A stretch of DNA of 43,072 bases, taken from contig CAJOHW010000006.1 of NCBI GenBank assembly GCA_905234565.1, positions 1-43,072 of the forward strand, read 5' to 3'. Every line of letters begins with the position of its first letter. Positions within the stretch are counted from its first letter, which is position 1. The stretch comes from an uncultured Oscillibacter sp. (lineage in GTDB: Bacteria; Bacillota; Clostridia; Oscillospirales; Oscillospiraceae). Position numbers and translations under genes: made by a program. Below the pieces are notes generated by a model that saw only the letters and a list, made by a program, of their open reading frames with translations, ran no database searches and was not told where the DNA came from. This document shows positions 1 to 7,186 of this stretch, one piece after another.

Positions 1-53
1 GGTTTAGTAAAATTCTGAACATATACAGGCTTATCTGCTGGCTTCTTGTCCAT
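1..53 (-). CDS. Start of an unidentified leftward gene (partial)
   Basis: Only the first 17 codons lie in the window. Reading leftward from an ATG at 53, the peptide begins MDKKPADKPVYVQNFTK. The purine-rich stretch AGGGGG sits 6-7 bases upstream and is a good ribosome binding site. A strong promoter (92-119) and a 28-bp palindrome (65-92) precede the gene, so it is probably a regulated gene, possibly one controlled by a small dimeric repressor. The visible residues are too few to name a family. The start is well supported; the function is unknown. Confidence 0.55.
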   Translation of the reverse strand, partial: MDKKPADKPVYVQNFTK

Positions 54-64
54 AGTTACCCCCT

Positions 65-92
65 TATAGCATACCTAATTAGGTATGCTATA
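65..92. promoter_or_regulatory. 28-bp perfect palindrome, probable operator
   Basis: The half-site TATAGCATACCTAA is followed directly by its exact reverse complement. The element sits just downstream of the -10 box at 92-97, touching it by one base, and would cover the expected transcription start of the leftward gene. A 10-base part of the half-site, GCATACCTAA, occurs again at 185-194. Perfect AT-rich palindromes of this size around a start site are typical of operators for MarR-like dimeric repressors. That family assignment is an inference. Confidence 0.6.
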
Positions 93-119
93 TTATACCA
101 GGTCAACACAGGAAGTCAA
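92..119 (-). promoter_or_regulatory. Sigma-70-type promoter of the leftward gene
   Basis: On the minus strand TTGACT (114-119) is followed after 16 bases by a perfect TATAAT (92-97). The predicted start falls inside the adjacent palindrome. Confidence 0.65.
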
Positions 120-208
120 CATAAAATCACTAAATTATCCAAATATCGGAAAAATCGTCACCCTTTCGACTGTTCTGCTGTGTGGCATACCTAAGCCCAT
201 AGCGTTAG

Positions 209-700
209 AGATTAAAAGCCAACAAGGGCGCTGTGGTGCTGGACATGACCCGGGAAACCCTGCGGGACCACTATCAGGTCCGTTCCGCCCTGGAAGGGGA
301 GGCGTGTCTACTGTGCTGTACCAAGGGCGCGGACCTTGACAAGATCGCCCTCTCTGTCCGCTCCGCCCAGGAGGCCCTGGATCGGCAGGACGCGGAACGC
401 TATGGGGACTTTAACCAGTCCTTACGGGCCTGTAAGGAGTTCGGCGCGATTCACTGTGTGTTCCCCGCCGGAAACGCCGTGGTGGCCGCCGTGGAAGTGG
501 AAGAAATCGTCCGGGCGGAGTGGCGCGATCTGGGAATGCCGGAGACGCTGTGGAACTGCCGCGTCAAGGAGTTTGATCCCCTGATTGTCTCCATCGACAG
601 TGAGGGCCGGAACTACTTCGAGGAGAAGAAAGTGGAGTACAACCAGCGCAAGGATGAACAGGTGGCGGAAATCCGCAAGCAGGTGGGCTTTATCAAGTAA
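209..700 (+). pseudogene. Chimeric remnant: GntR-family FCD fragment joined to the C-terminus of tartrate dehydratase beta
   Basis: The frame opens after a stop at 206-208. Its first part, up to about base 425, reads like the start of the effector-binding FCD domain of GntR regulators (NKGAVVLDMTRETLRDHYQV, then RSALEGEA and GADLDKIA), but the winged-helix DNA-binding domain is missing. From about base 428 the frame matches the last 89 or so residues of L(+)-tartrate dehydratase beta subunit (TtdB): FPAGNAVVAAVEVEEI, GMPETLW, VKEF.PLIVSID and a terminal RKQVGFIK. The N-terminal half of TtdB is missing too. The join lies at a small inverted repeat (CCTTAC at 420-425, GTAAGG at 432-437). The simplest reading is a deletion fusing a regulator gene to the ttdB gene it may once have neighboured. 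A product would lack both DNA binding and the catalytic partner. Confidence 0.75.
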
Positions 701-734
701 GTTGCTGTCTGCGTCCGACACGGTAAACAGAAAC

Positions 735-793
735 GCAAAAACAGGAAGGGGCTGTCTCACCAGCGAAGGTGAGACAGCCCCCTCCTGTTTTGC
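735..793. terminator. Bidirectional intrinsic terminator
   Basis: A long stem forms from GGGGCTGTCTCACC and its complement around the loop AGCGAA. It is extended by flanking GCAAAA/TTTTGC arms that supply a T tract on each strand. It lies between the chimeric remnant and the convergent leftward gene ending at 803. Confidence 0.85.
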
Positions 794-802
794 GTCTGCC
801 TC

Positions 803-1228
803 TTACACGGACAGTTCCTCTTCCAGTTTGCTCTTTACCGCCAGGGCCAGCAGCCGGTTCTGGGTACACTCCCGCAGTACGCTGTTCACCGCCTGCTGCA
901 TGGCGTACATGGCCACGGTGCGGTCCGCGTCAATGGCCCCCCGGAGTTTTTCGTTCTTCCCCGTCAGCTCATTCCACAGCCGCCGGAACACCCCCTGGTC
1001 CGACAGGCCGTTGGCTTTTGCCTCCGCGCTGGCCAGGGCAGAGGCGCACTCAAAGGCCAGGCCCTCAATCTGGGAGTAGTTGTCCCGGCTCTTGACCAGC
1101 ATCTCATTGATCACCGCGTCAATCTCCCCGGCCTGGGCCGCCTCCAGCTGGTCCGCGCCCACCGCGCTCAAAGAGAACTGCCGCTCCAGCGCCGCCATCA
1201 GCTCCTGATCCTCCGCGTGTCCCTCCAT
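803..1228 (-). CDS. Small helical protein paired with a patatin-like lipase
   Basis: I do not recognise this 141-residue protein. It is soluble and rich in Ala, Leu and Glu, and is probably almost all helical. The C-terminal half carries a distinctive stretch with LWNELTGKNEKLRG, YAMQQAV and CTQNRLLALAVKSKLEEEL. I chose the ATG at 1228 because GGGAGGGGAG lies just before it. A TTG at 1246 would overlap the previous stop codon and has a poorer site. The gene follows the patatin gene by 14 bases and must share its transcript, which ends at the terminator at 735-793. This suggests a partner, regulator or immunity-like role for the lipase, but that is inferred from position only. Confidence 0.7.
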   Translation of the reverse strand: MEGHAEDQELMAALERQFSLSAVGADQLEAAQAGEIDAVINEMLVKSRDNYSQIEGLAFECASALASAEAKANGLSDQGVFRRLWNELTGKNEKLRGAIDADRTVAMYAMQQAVNSVLRECTQNRLLALAVKSKLEEELSV

Positions 1229-1242
1229 AGTCTCCCCTCCCG

Positions 1243-2223
1243 TCAATTATCCGACATGGCGAATTCTTCCGACAGCTCGTCCTGTTCCCGCTGGGACTGC
1301 ACCTTCTGGGCCCTGCGCATGGTGAGACGGTCCTGGTACTTCCGCTCCGACTCCTCAAAGGCCTGGAAAATCATCTGGTTCTGCCGGTGGATCAGCGCCG
1401 CCTCCACAAAGCTCCCCAGGGACTTCTTCGTATCCCGGTAGCCCTGCCCAATCCGCTCCGCCGCTCCGGCAGCGGTAAAGTCCAACGTGCCGCTGGTGAG
1501 CCCTCCCAGGTCCTCCTGGGGGGTGATCTCAATGAGCTTGGCTCCGGGGAATTTGGCGTGGTCCGCCACGGCGTCCCGGGTCAGGTTCACCACCAGGATA
1601 TAGCGCAGATCCATCTCATACAACGGAGCAATGGGTACATTATCCCCCAGGCCGGGGACGCCGCCGTCGCAGTAGGACACGCCCTCAATGCTCACGGTGT
1701 CGAACACCAGGGGGATGGCGGAGGAGGCCAGGAGAATGGACTGGGCGTCCTCCGGGGCATAGCGCCGCAGGTCAAAGCGCCGGACTTCCAGCCCCGGCAC
1801 CGTCAGGCAGGTGGCAAAACAGGGGATGGGCGCGTTTTGGATGGCTGGAAAGTTCACGCCCTGGCGCATAATGGCCAGCAACCCGTCCCGGGAGAAAGCC
1901 AGAGAACTGCTGCGCTCCGTCACGGCAGGGGCCAGATCCTCCGCGGAGACAGAGATCCCCGTCTCTGCCAGCCAGCCCGCCGCCTCCTCCTTGGAATAGT
2001 TCCGGGGAGTTAAAATCAGCTCCGGGCGGATGTTCCGCCAGATCATCTCTGCCTGATCCAGGTCCCCGGAGGCAAACAGGGCAGCGTTCAGCGCCCCCAC
2101 GGAGGTGCCGGAGACCCCCCGGACAAAGCGGTCCAGTCCCGTCTCCCTCAGATATTTCCATACGCCAATCTGGTAGGCGCCCTTGCCGCCGCCGCCTGCC
2201 ATGACCAGTCCCATACCGTCCAA
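1243..2223 (-). CDS. Patatin-like phospholipase
   Basis: This 326-residue protein belongs to the patatin-like acyl hydrolases, which cut ester bonds in phospholipids with a Ser-Asp dyad. Near the N-terminus is the oxyanion-hole motif GGGGKG (residues 10-15). The nucleophile elbow GTSVG has Ser41, and the catalytic Asp186 is in the DGG motif. There is no signal peptide, so it should act in the cytosol or on the inner membrane face. The last 60 or so residues are charged and helical (YQDRLTMRRAQKVQSQREQDE), a possible contact surface. The TTG start at 2223 is supported by AGGAGG seven bases upstream; the in-frame ATG three codons later is too far from that site. A small gene of unknown function follows in the same unit. 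No CD-NTase or other defence gene is nearby. Confidence 0.9.
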   Translation of the reverse strand: MDGMGLVMAGGGGKGAYQIGVWKYLRETGLDRFVRGVSGTSVGALNAALFASGDLDQAEMIWRNIRPELILTPRNYSKEEAAGWLAETGISVSAEDLAPAVTERSSSLAFSRDGLLAIMRQGVNFPAIQNAPIPCFATCLTVPGLEVRRFDLRRYAPEDAQSILLASSAIPLVFDTVSIEGVSYCDGGVPGLGDNVPIAPLYEMDLRYILVVNLTRDAVADHAKFPGAKLIEITPQEDLGGLTSGTLDFTAAGAAERIGQGYRDTKKSLGSFVEAALIHRQNQMIFQAFEESERKYQDRLTMRRAQKVQSQREQDELSEEFAMSDN

Positions 2224-2272
2224 CTGCGCTCCTCCTCTCTACTTCCCATGCCTTTTCACACGTATGCCGCCT

Positions 2273-2301
2273 ATTGTACACGATTTCGACGGAAACCGCA
2301 A
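2273..2301 (-). promoter_or_regulatory. Promoter of the patatin operon
   Basis: TTGCGG (2296-2301), a 17-base spacer and TACAAT (2273-2278) on the minus strand lie about 50 bases upstream of the TTG start. Confidence 0.6.
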
Positions 2302-2333
2302 TAGAAATTTTGCCGAATTCTGGAAAAGCGGCC

Positions 2334-2362
2334 TTGCATTCCCCCGCGGGAACCGCTATACT
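2334..2362 (+). promoter_or_regulatory. Promoter of the CHAP hydrolase gene
   Basis: TTGCAT (2334-2339), a 17-base spacer and TATACT (2357-2362) lead to the gene at 2419. Near its ribosome binding site the sequence AGGAGGGACCTCCT can fold on itself and might mask the site. Confidence 0.65.
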
Positions 2363-2418
2363 GTGGGTTACGCGATAGGCGCGAGAATAAACGAATAGAA
2401 AAGAAGGAGGGACCTCCT

Positions 2419-3432
2419 ATGGCAACCGCGGAAAAGATACTGGAACTGGCCCGGAAGGAATTGGGCTATAAGGAATCGCCCGCCAACAGCAACAAGACAA
2501 AGTATGGCAAGTGGTACGGACTGAACGGAAACCCCTGGTGCATGATGTTCGTCATGTGGCTGTTCAACAAGGCCAAGGCATCGGACCTGCTGCCCATGCG
2601 GACCGCCTCCTGTGGGGAGTTTATGCGGGAGTCCATAAAGTTAAGCAACTGGCTGACCCAGGACTACCAGCCCGGGGACATTGTCATCTTTGACTTTCCG
2701 GGCAACGCCGTGCCGACGGACCATGTGGGCATTGTGGAGCGCGTGGAGGAGGGGAACGCTATCACCATTGAGGGCAACACCGCCGCCGGAAACGACTCCA
2801 ACGGCGGCCAGGTCATGCGCCGGACCCGGGACCTGTCCCTCATTGTGGGGGCCTTCCGACCCGCCTATGAGGAGGAGGGATTCCTGACGGGAACCCTGGT
2901 GAAGTTCCTGGGGGCCTTACAGTATTTCGCCTCCGGGGAGGGAGCGGCGTCCCTGCCCGCCATGGCCTGTATGGCCCGGGTAGGGGCCTTCCAGTCCGGC
3001 ACGGCCCACCCCTATTACCTCTACGGCGACAACGTAGAGGGCTGGGTGGACGCGGCGGACATCGGCGACGCGGAGGAGGCCACGCCGGAACCCGCCCCGG
3101 CGTCTGACGGGGAAACTACGCCGGAAGCGGGGGAAGCGGCCGGGAGCAAAATCGTGTTGGACGCGGAAGTCGGAGAAACACTGATGGCCCCTGTCCTGCC
3201 GGAGACGGAGATTCCGGTTTCCTCTCAGTTGGTCCTGGTAGAGCGGCCTATCCGGATCGTGGAAGTGACGGCGAAGTCTGTGCTGCGGGTGCGTTCCGGG
3301 CCCGGCACAGGCTATGCCCAGTTAGACACCCTTCCCCCGGGACAGCAGGTGCCCATTCTGGAACAGCGGAATGGATGGGGGCGCCTTTACAGCGGAGGCT
3401 GGGTTAGCTTGAAGTACACCAAAACGCTGTAA
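2419..3432 (+). CDS. CHAP-domain peptidoglycan hydrolase with SH3-type modules
   Basis: The 337-residue protein starts with a CHAP amidase/endopeptidase domain (about residues 1-155). Its catalytic Cys41 is in NPWCMMFV, His102 in TDHVGIV and a likely third residue, Glu118, in TIEGNT. Residues about 155-220 form a cell-wall-binding-like module ending GWVDAADI. A Pro/Glu-rich linker follows, then a bacterial SH3 domain (about 265-337: VLRVRSGPGTGYAQLDTL, WGRLYSGGWVSL). CHAP enzymes cut peptidoglycan stem peptides or the amide bond to muramic acid. There is no signal peptide, as in phage endolysins, so release needs lysis, a holin or another export route. No other phage gene is present. It is a single-gene unit with its own promoter and terminator. 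AAGGAGG precedes the ATG. Confidence 0.88.
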   Translation: MATAEKILELARKELGYKESPANSNKTKYGKWYGLNGNPWCMMFVMWLFNKAKASDLLPMRTASCGEFMRESIKLSNWLTQDYQPGDIVIFDFPGNAVPTDHVGIVERVEEGNAITIEGNTAAGNDSNGGQVMRRTRDLSLIVGAFRPAYEEEGFLTGTLVKFLGALQYFASGEGAASLPAMACMARVGAFQSGTAHPYYLYGDNVEGWVDAADIGDAEEATPEPAPASDGETTPEAGEAAGSKIVLDAEVGETLMAPVLPETEIPVSSQLVLVERPIRIVEVTAKSVLRVRSGPGTGYAQLDTLPPGQQVPILEQRNGWGRLYSGGWVSLKYTKTL

Positions 3433-3497
3433 GTCGAAAATTGGCAAAAACAGCAGATTGAAAGTGAAACCACTTGCGCCTCAGATGTGAGTGTAAA

Positions 3498-3533
3498 GCA
3501 AAATTCCCTCCGGCCACTCGGAGGGAATTTTGC
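3498..3533. terminator. Bidirectional intrinsic terminator
   Basis: A 15-bp perfect stem (GCAAAATTCCCTCCG and its complement) surrounds a 6-base loop, with A/T-rich ends giving U tracts on both strands. It serves the rightward CHAP gene and the leftward SLH gene ending at 3559. Confidence 0.9.
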
Positions 3534-3558
3534 GTAAAAAATTTTGCGGTTTCTTTGT

Positions 3559-4779
3559 TCAGTTGGAGTAGCACCGGTACAGGAACGTCACAATCTGGCC
3601 CCGGGTGCAGATCCGGTCCGGAGAGAAGGTGGTGTCCGTAGTGCCTTTGGTGATGCCCAGCTTCATGGCCCAGGCCACTGCCTGCGCAAATTCGCTCTCT
3701 GCGGGCACATCCTGGAACCGGTTCAAAGACTGCCGCAGAACGGAGTCGCTGACGGAGGGACTGCCTGCCAGCTTCCACAAATAGGTGACGGTGTCCGCCC
3801 GGGTGGAGGGATCCTCCCGGGTCAGGTACTCCTGTCGGGTGATCAGGGACTTCTCAAAGGCCCAAAGACAGCCCTTTACCAGGGCGTCGTTCTGGGCGGA
3901 TTCCGAAAGATCTGTGACACCGGGGTCCGGACTGCCGTTGGCCCGCCACAGGAAGGTCAGGATATACTTGCGCTTGCAGGGGTCGTTGGGCGAAAAAGTG
4001 ACGGGAGAGGTCCCACTGGTAATCCCCCGCTGGACGGCCCAGCCTACGGCGTTAAAATAGTTGGACGTGACCGGCACATCCGCGAAAACCTGTTCCTGAA
4101 TGTCCGGGGCCTGGGACTGGGCCGCGATCTGGGCGGGAATCACCGTCCAGTGGGCGTAGAGGGTGTGGTCTCCGCTGAGGACCACAGAGGTCCGGGTGTT
4201 CACCAGCACTCCGGCGTTGGGAGCGGTGTACCAGCCGTCAAACCGGCAGCCCTCCCGGGTGGGCACCGGCAGGTCCCCGTAGGTGCCCCCGGCGGCTACA
4301 AACTTGGATCCCGTGGCGCAAAAGCCCCCCGTGGCGTCAAAGGTCACACGGTAGGCGGCGGCGTTCCACTGGGCGTACAGGGTCTGGTCTCCACTCAGAC
4401 TCACCAGGGTGTTGGCGCTGACCCAGGCGGTCCCGGTATACCAGCCCCGGAACACATACCCGCTGCGCACGGGAACCGGCAGTTCTCCATAGGCCTTGCC
4501 ATTGGTAACCACCTTAAACGGGATATCCACCGTGGCGTCGGCACAGTTGGGGTCAAAGTATACGGTAAAGGATTCCTGGGCCTGGGGCGTCCTGGCTCCG
4601 GACATCTCCCCGTCTACCAGAACCCCGTCGATGAGATATCCTTGAAAGATATCCATTTCATCCGCTTCTATCAACACTCCATCCGCCTGATAGCCCTGGA
4701 AAATCTCAGGGCCGTCAGCCTGGGCGGATATAAGCAAGATCAGCGAGCCAGCAATGGCACCGCAAACACGTTTCTTCAC
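3559..4779 (-). CDS. Secreted SLH protein with InlB-type repeats
   Basis: The 406-residue protein has a short signal peptide (KKRVCGAIAGSLILLISAQA). It then has two copies of a short repeat (IFQGYQADGVLIEAD and IFQGYLIDGVLVDGE) and two Listeria-Bacteroides/InlB B-type repeats of about 65-70 residues (YVFRGWYTG...TLYAQW; CRFDGWYTA...TLYAHW). Three C-terminal SLH motifs follow (FADVPVTSNYFNAVGWA, a divergent middle copy, FQDVPAESEFAQAVAWA). SLH motifs bind cell-wall secondary polymers, so the protein should sit on the cell surface with the InlB repeats exposed, perhaps for adhesion. GTG at 4779 is chosen because GGGAGGAG lies six bases upstream. The third SLH copy is nearly identical to that of the next gene, which suggests duplication. 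Confidence 0.88.
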   Translation of the reverse strand: MKKRVCGAIAGSLILLISAQADGPEIFQGYQADGVLIEADEMDIFQGYLIDGVLVDGEMSGARTPQAQESFTVYFDPNCADATVDIPFKVVTNGKAYGELPVPVRSGYVFRGWYTGTAWVSANTLVSLSGDQTLYAQWNAAAYRVTFDATGGFCATGSKFVAAGGTYGDLPVPTREGCRFDGWYTAPNAGVLVNTRTSVVLSGDHTLYAHWTVIPAQIAAQSQAPDIQEQVFADVPVTSNYFNAVGWAVQRGITSGTSPVTFSPNDPCKRKYILTFLWRANGSPDPGVTDLSESAQNDALVKGCLWAFEKSLITRQEYLTREDPSTRADTVTYLWKLAGSPSVSDSVLRQSLNRFQDVPAESEFAQAVAWAMKLGITKGTTDTTFSPDRICTRGQIVTFLYRCYSN

Positions 4780-4806
4780 ATGATCTCCTCCCAATGATGA
4801 ATTCTA

Positions 4807-4857
4807 CCCGCTGCGCGGGTCTCCGTCCGGCCTTCCGGAAACCTTCCGGAAGGCGGA
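4807..4857. other. Two adjacent hairpins between SLH genes
   Basis: ACCCG/CGGGT arms near 4807-4821 and a longer stem at 4825-4857 (GTCCG-CCTTCCGG with its complement, one bulged G). There is no T tract on either strand, so this is not a standard terminator. It may act as an RNA processing or stabilising element between the two leftward SLH genes. Confidence 0.4.
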
Positions 4858-4917
4858 CGAAGCAGGGACTTCTCCTCAAAGCTCTTGAATGCTCAGAGGA
4901 AAGTGTGCTGTCCCGGA

Positions 4918-6969
4918 TTACGCGGCACCCTCTCCGTAGCAACGGTACAGGAATGTCACGATCTGCCCCCGGGTACACACACGGTCCGGGGAGAAGGTGG
5001 TGTCGGTGGTACCCTTGGTGATCCCCAAGGTCACGGCCCATACCACTGCCTGGGCGCAGTCATCCGTGGGGGACACGTCGGTAAAGCGCTCCAGCACTTC
5101 CTCCAACACGCTGGCTTTCACCGTGGGGCTCTTGGCGCATTTCCAGAGGTACATGACCGCCTCCGCCCGGGTGCAGTCCTTATAGCCGTTGTAGCCTGTG
5201 GAGGAAATCAAATTGCGGCTGTATGCCCACAGGGCGGCCTTGCCGAAATCGCTGTCCGGGTTCAGGCTGAAAGGATTGGTTTTTCCCACGGGGTCCGGGG
5301 CGTTGTTGGCTCTCCACAGGAAGGTCAAAATGTGGTTGTGTTTGCAGGGGCTGTTGGGAGAGAACCGTTTGGGGTTATACGAAGTGCCCTTGGTGATGCC
5401 GTTTTCCACCGCCCAGCGCACCGCCTCATAGTAACTGGAAGAGGCGGGCACGTCCGTGAAGGGCAGGAAGGTGTCGATCTTCACGTGGGCTCCCTCCGGC
5501 ACGCTGGCAGGAGAGGCCTCCGCCCCTTCCAGCGTCACCACGGCGTTATTCAGATTGTCGCCGTACAGATTGCCGGAAACCTGGGCCAGGGACAGAGGGT
5601 TGCTCTCCGCCGACACCATCAACGTGGTGGTGCCTTTCAGCCGGACCACCTTGGTGGTGTTGGGCAGGGTGGAATACAGCTCAATCTCGTACTTGGCCCC
5701 CGGATCCCCGATCTCCACGGCGTTCAGGTTCTGGGCGTCGTCCACGTAGAAGGACACGGTCCTGCCGGTGGTGGACACGTTGGCATACTGCTTGACGTGG
5801 ACCATGGTGGCCTCTAAGGGGCCGCTGTTCCGGTTGTACACGGTGTACTGGTGTCCCGTGGGCAGCCACACGTAGACCTTGCCGCTGTTGTCCTCCGGGG
5901 TCAGGGGGGCGTCCGCCGTCACCGCCAGGTTCACCATGGGATAGATGTTGTCCTCCGTGGTGTAGACCACGCCGTCCAGAATCTCCACCGTCTTTTCGCC
6001 GTACTCATCCGTAATGAGGGCGTTGGTGGTGTTGACCGTCAGGAGCTGCTCCTTGCTGTTGCCGTTCACGTCCGGGCGGTTGATCCAGGTCTGGTAGAAG
6101 TCGCTGTACGGCACGTAGGAGATCCAGCTGCCCTTGGGGTCGTACTTGGGGCCCCAGTCCTGGGTGTCGTTCATGCGGTAATACCAGCGGTAGTAGTGGC
6201 CCTGGGTGTCCTTTTCCAGGGTGATCCACCGGTCCGGCCCCGGCAGGTTGCAGTCGTACACCATGATACGGGTCTCCGTGGCGCTGTATTCCACAACCTT
6301 ATAGCCGATGAGGGCGTGGGCCTGGCCCGTGACGCCGATGGCAATGAGCACCGGAAAGTCCATGCTCCGCTGGAAGGCCCGGACCTCCGACACCAGATCG
6401 TCATAGCGGTCCTTGTTCTTGGCGTAGTCGTGCTGGATGATGGAGTCCTGCTGGCTGACCTGGATGGCCTCAATGAACTGGACCAGGGCGTCCTTTTCCA
6501 GGTTGCCGATGTCCACCGTCAGTTCCCCGGGACGGCCCGTCACCGGCAGGTGGCCTGTGGAGTTCAGCTGGCGCTGGTGCTGGTACAGCAGCGCCGCCAC
6601 CACCGCCATGCCGTAGCAGCTGCCCTTCCACTTCTCCGTACTGTTGTAGTAGGCAATGGCCTGGGCGGTCTGGCTGAAGATCTCCGTGTACCGCTCAAAG
6701 GGAATCTTATAGGGCTCCCCGTCAGCGGTGGAATAGGCCTCGTAGCCGAAGCCGGGCATATTCTTGCTGGTGACCTCTTTCTCGGAGTTCACAAAGGGGA
6801 AGGCCAGATCCGACCACTTGACCTCCTCGGCCTGGCTGACAAAGGGTGCGATGACAGGACTGTCCTCCTCTTCCACCGGGTCCACATCCGCCACGGCAGC
6901 GGCAAACTGCGGCACCAATAAGAAGCCTGCCATCAGAACGCTCAAGGCGCGCTGTATCCGCTTGTTCAC
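4918..6969 (-). CDS. Secreted SLH-anchored papain-like cysteine protease
   Basis: This 683-residue protein begins with a signal peptide (NKRIQRALSVLMAGFLLVPQ, cleavage near AAA-VA). Residues about 80-310 look like a papain-fold/C39-like peptidase: Cys118 in KWKGSCYGMAVVAALL, His218 in GQAHALIGYKV, and Asp239 with Asn241 in VYDCNLPG, a plausible triad in the right order. A beta-rich region (about 310-500) follows. Three SLH motifs end the protein (FTDVPASSSYYEAVRWA, a middle copy, FTDVSPTDDCAQAVVWA). It should be anchored to the wall and act on an extracellular protein or peptide; the substrate is unknown. The GTG start at 6969 is supported by AGGAGG seven to eight bases upstream. The protease call rests on motif order only, and the family is not named with certainty. 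Confidence 0.82.
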   Translation of the reverse strand: MNKRIQRALSVLMAGFLLVPQFAAAVADVDPVEEEDSPVIAPFVSQAEEVKWSDLAFPFVNSEKEVTSKNMPGFGYEAYSTADGEPYKIPFERYTEIFSQTAQAIAYYNSTEKWKGSCYGMAVVAALLYQHQRQLNSTGHLPVTGRPGELTVDIGNLEKDALVQFIEAIQVSQQDSIIQHDYAKNKDRYDDLVSEVRAFQRSMDFPVLIAIGVTGQAHALIGYKVVEYSATETRIMVYDCNLPGPDRWITLEKDTQGHYYRWYYRMNDTQDWGPKYDPKGSWISYVPYSDFYQTWINRPDVNGNSKEQLLTVNTTNALITDEYGEKTVEILDGVVYTTEDNIYPMVNLAVTADAPLTPEDNSGKVYVWLPTGHQYTVYNRNSGPLEATMVHVKQYANVSTTGRTVSFYVDDAQNLNAVEIGDPGAKYEIELYSTLPNTTKVVRLKGTTTLMVSAESNPLSLAQVSGNLYGDNLNNAVVTLEGAEASPASVPEGAHVKIDTFLPFTDVPASSSYYEAVRWAVENGITKGTSYNPKRFSPNSPCKHNHILTFLWRANNAPDPVGKTNPFSLNPDSDFGKAALWAYSRNLISSTGYNGYKDCTRAEAVMYLWKCAKSPTVKASVLEEVLERFTDVSPTDDCAQAVVWAVTLGITKGTTDTTFSPDRVCTRGQIVTFLYRCYGEGAA

Positions 6970-7060
6970 ATAAGTCCCTCCTAATCATAGCCCCTCTGCC
7001 GGAAAAGCGCCGCTTTCGGAGACGGGGCCCGTGATCCCACGGTTCTATCCATTGTTTCAT

Positions 7061-7104
7061 CCACTCCGGACCCTGCTGCCGCAGGGCCCGGAGTGGTTCT
7101 TTTT
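7061..7104 (+). terminator. Terminator-like hairpin facing rightward between leftward genes
   Basis: Stem CCACTCCGG...CCGGAGTGG with an inner CCCTGC/GCAGGG arm is followed on the plus strand by TTCTTTTTC. Both flanking genes run leftward. On their strand the hairpin falls in the 5' leader of the protease gene with no T tract after it. A second small hairpin (CCGTG-GGAT-CACGG near 7030-7043) lies closer to that gene. Confidence 0.5.
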
Positions 7105-7186
7105 CTGCGCTGTTCAATTTTACCGCAAGTCGATGTTGTGTTCCGTCTATGATTGTCTCCGCACCCGCTTCCGCGCTATCACGCGC

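Noticed and set aside
85-339. An 84-codon open frame starting near the palindrome
   Set aside because: It is out of frame with the recognisable GntR/TtdB remnant, crosses AT-rich intergenic sequence and has no family features.
1243-2223. Patatin as a CBASS effector (CapV-like)
   Set aside because: No CD-NTase, Cap2/Cap3 or other signalling gene lies near either patatin gene, so the defence reading has no support.
2419-3432. A prophage signalled by an endolysin-like CHAP gene and, elsewhere, DnaD/DnaI genes
   Set aside because: No integrase, terminase, capsid, tail, holin or attachment site is visible, and the genes are scattered among housekeeping genes.
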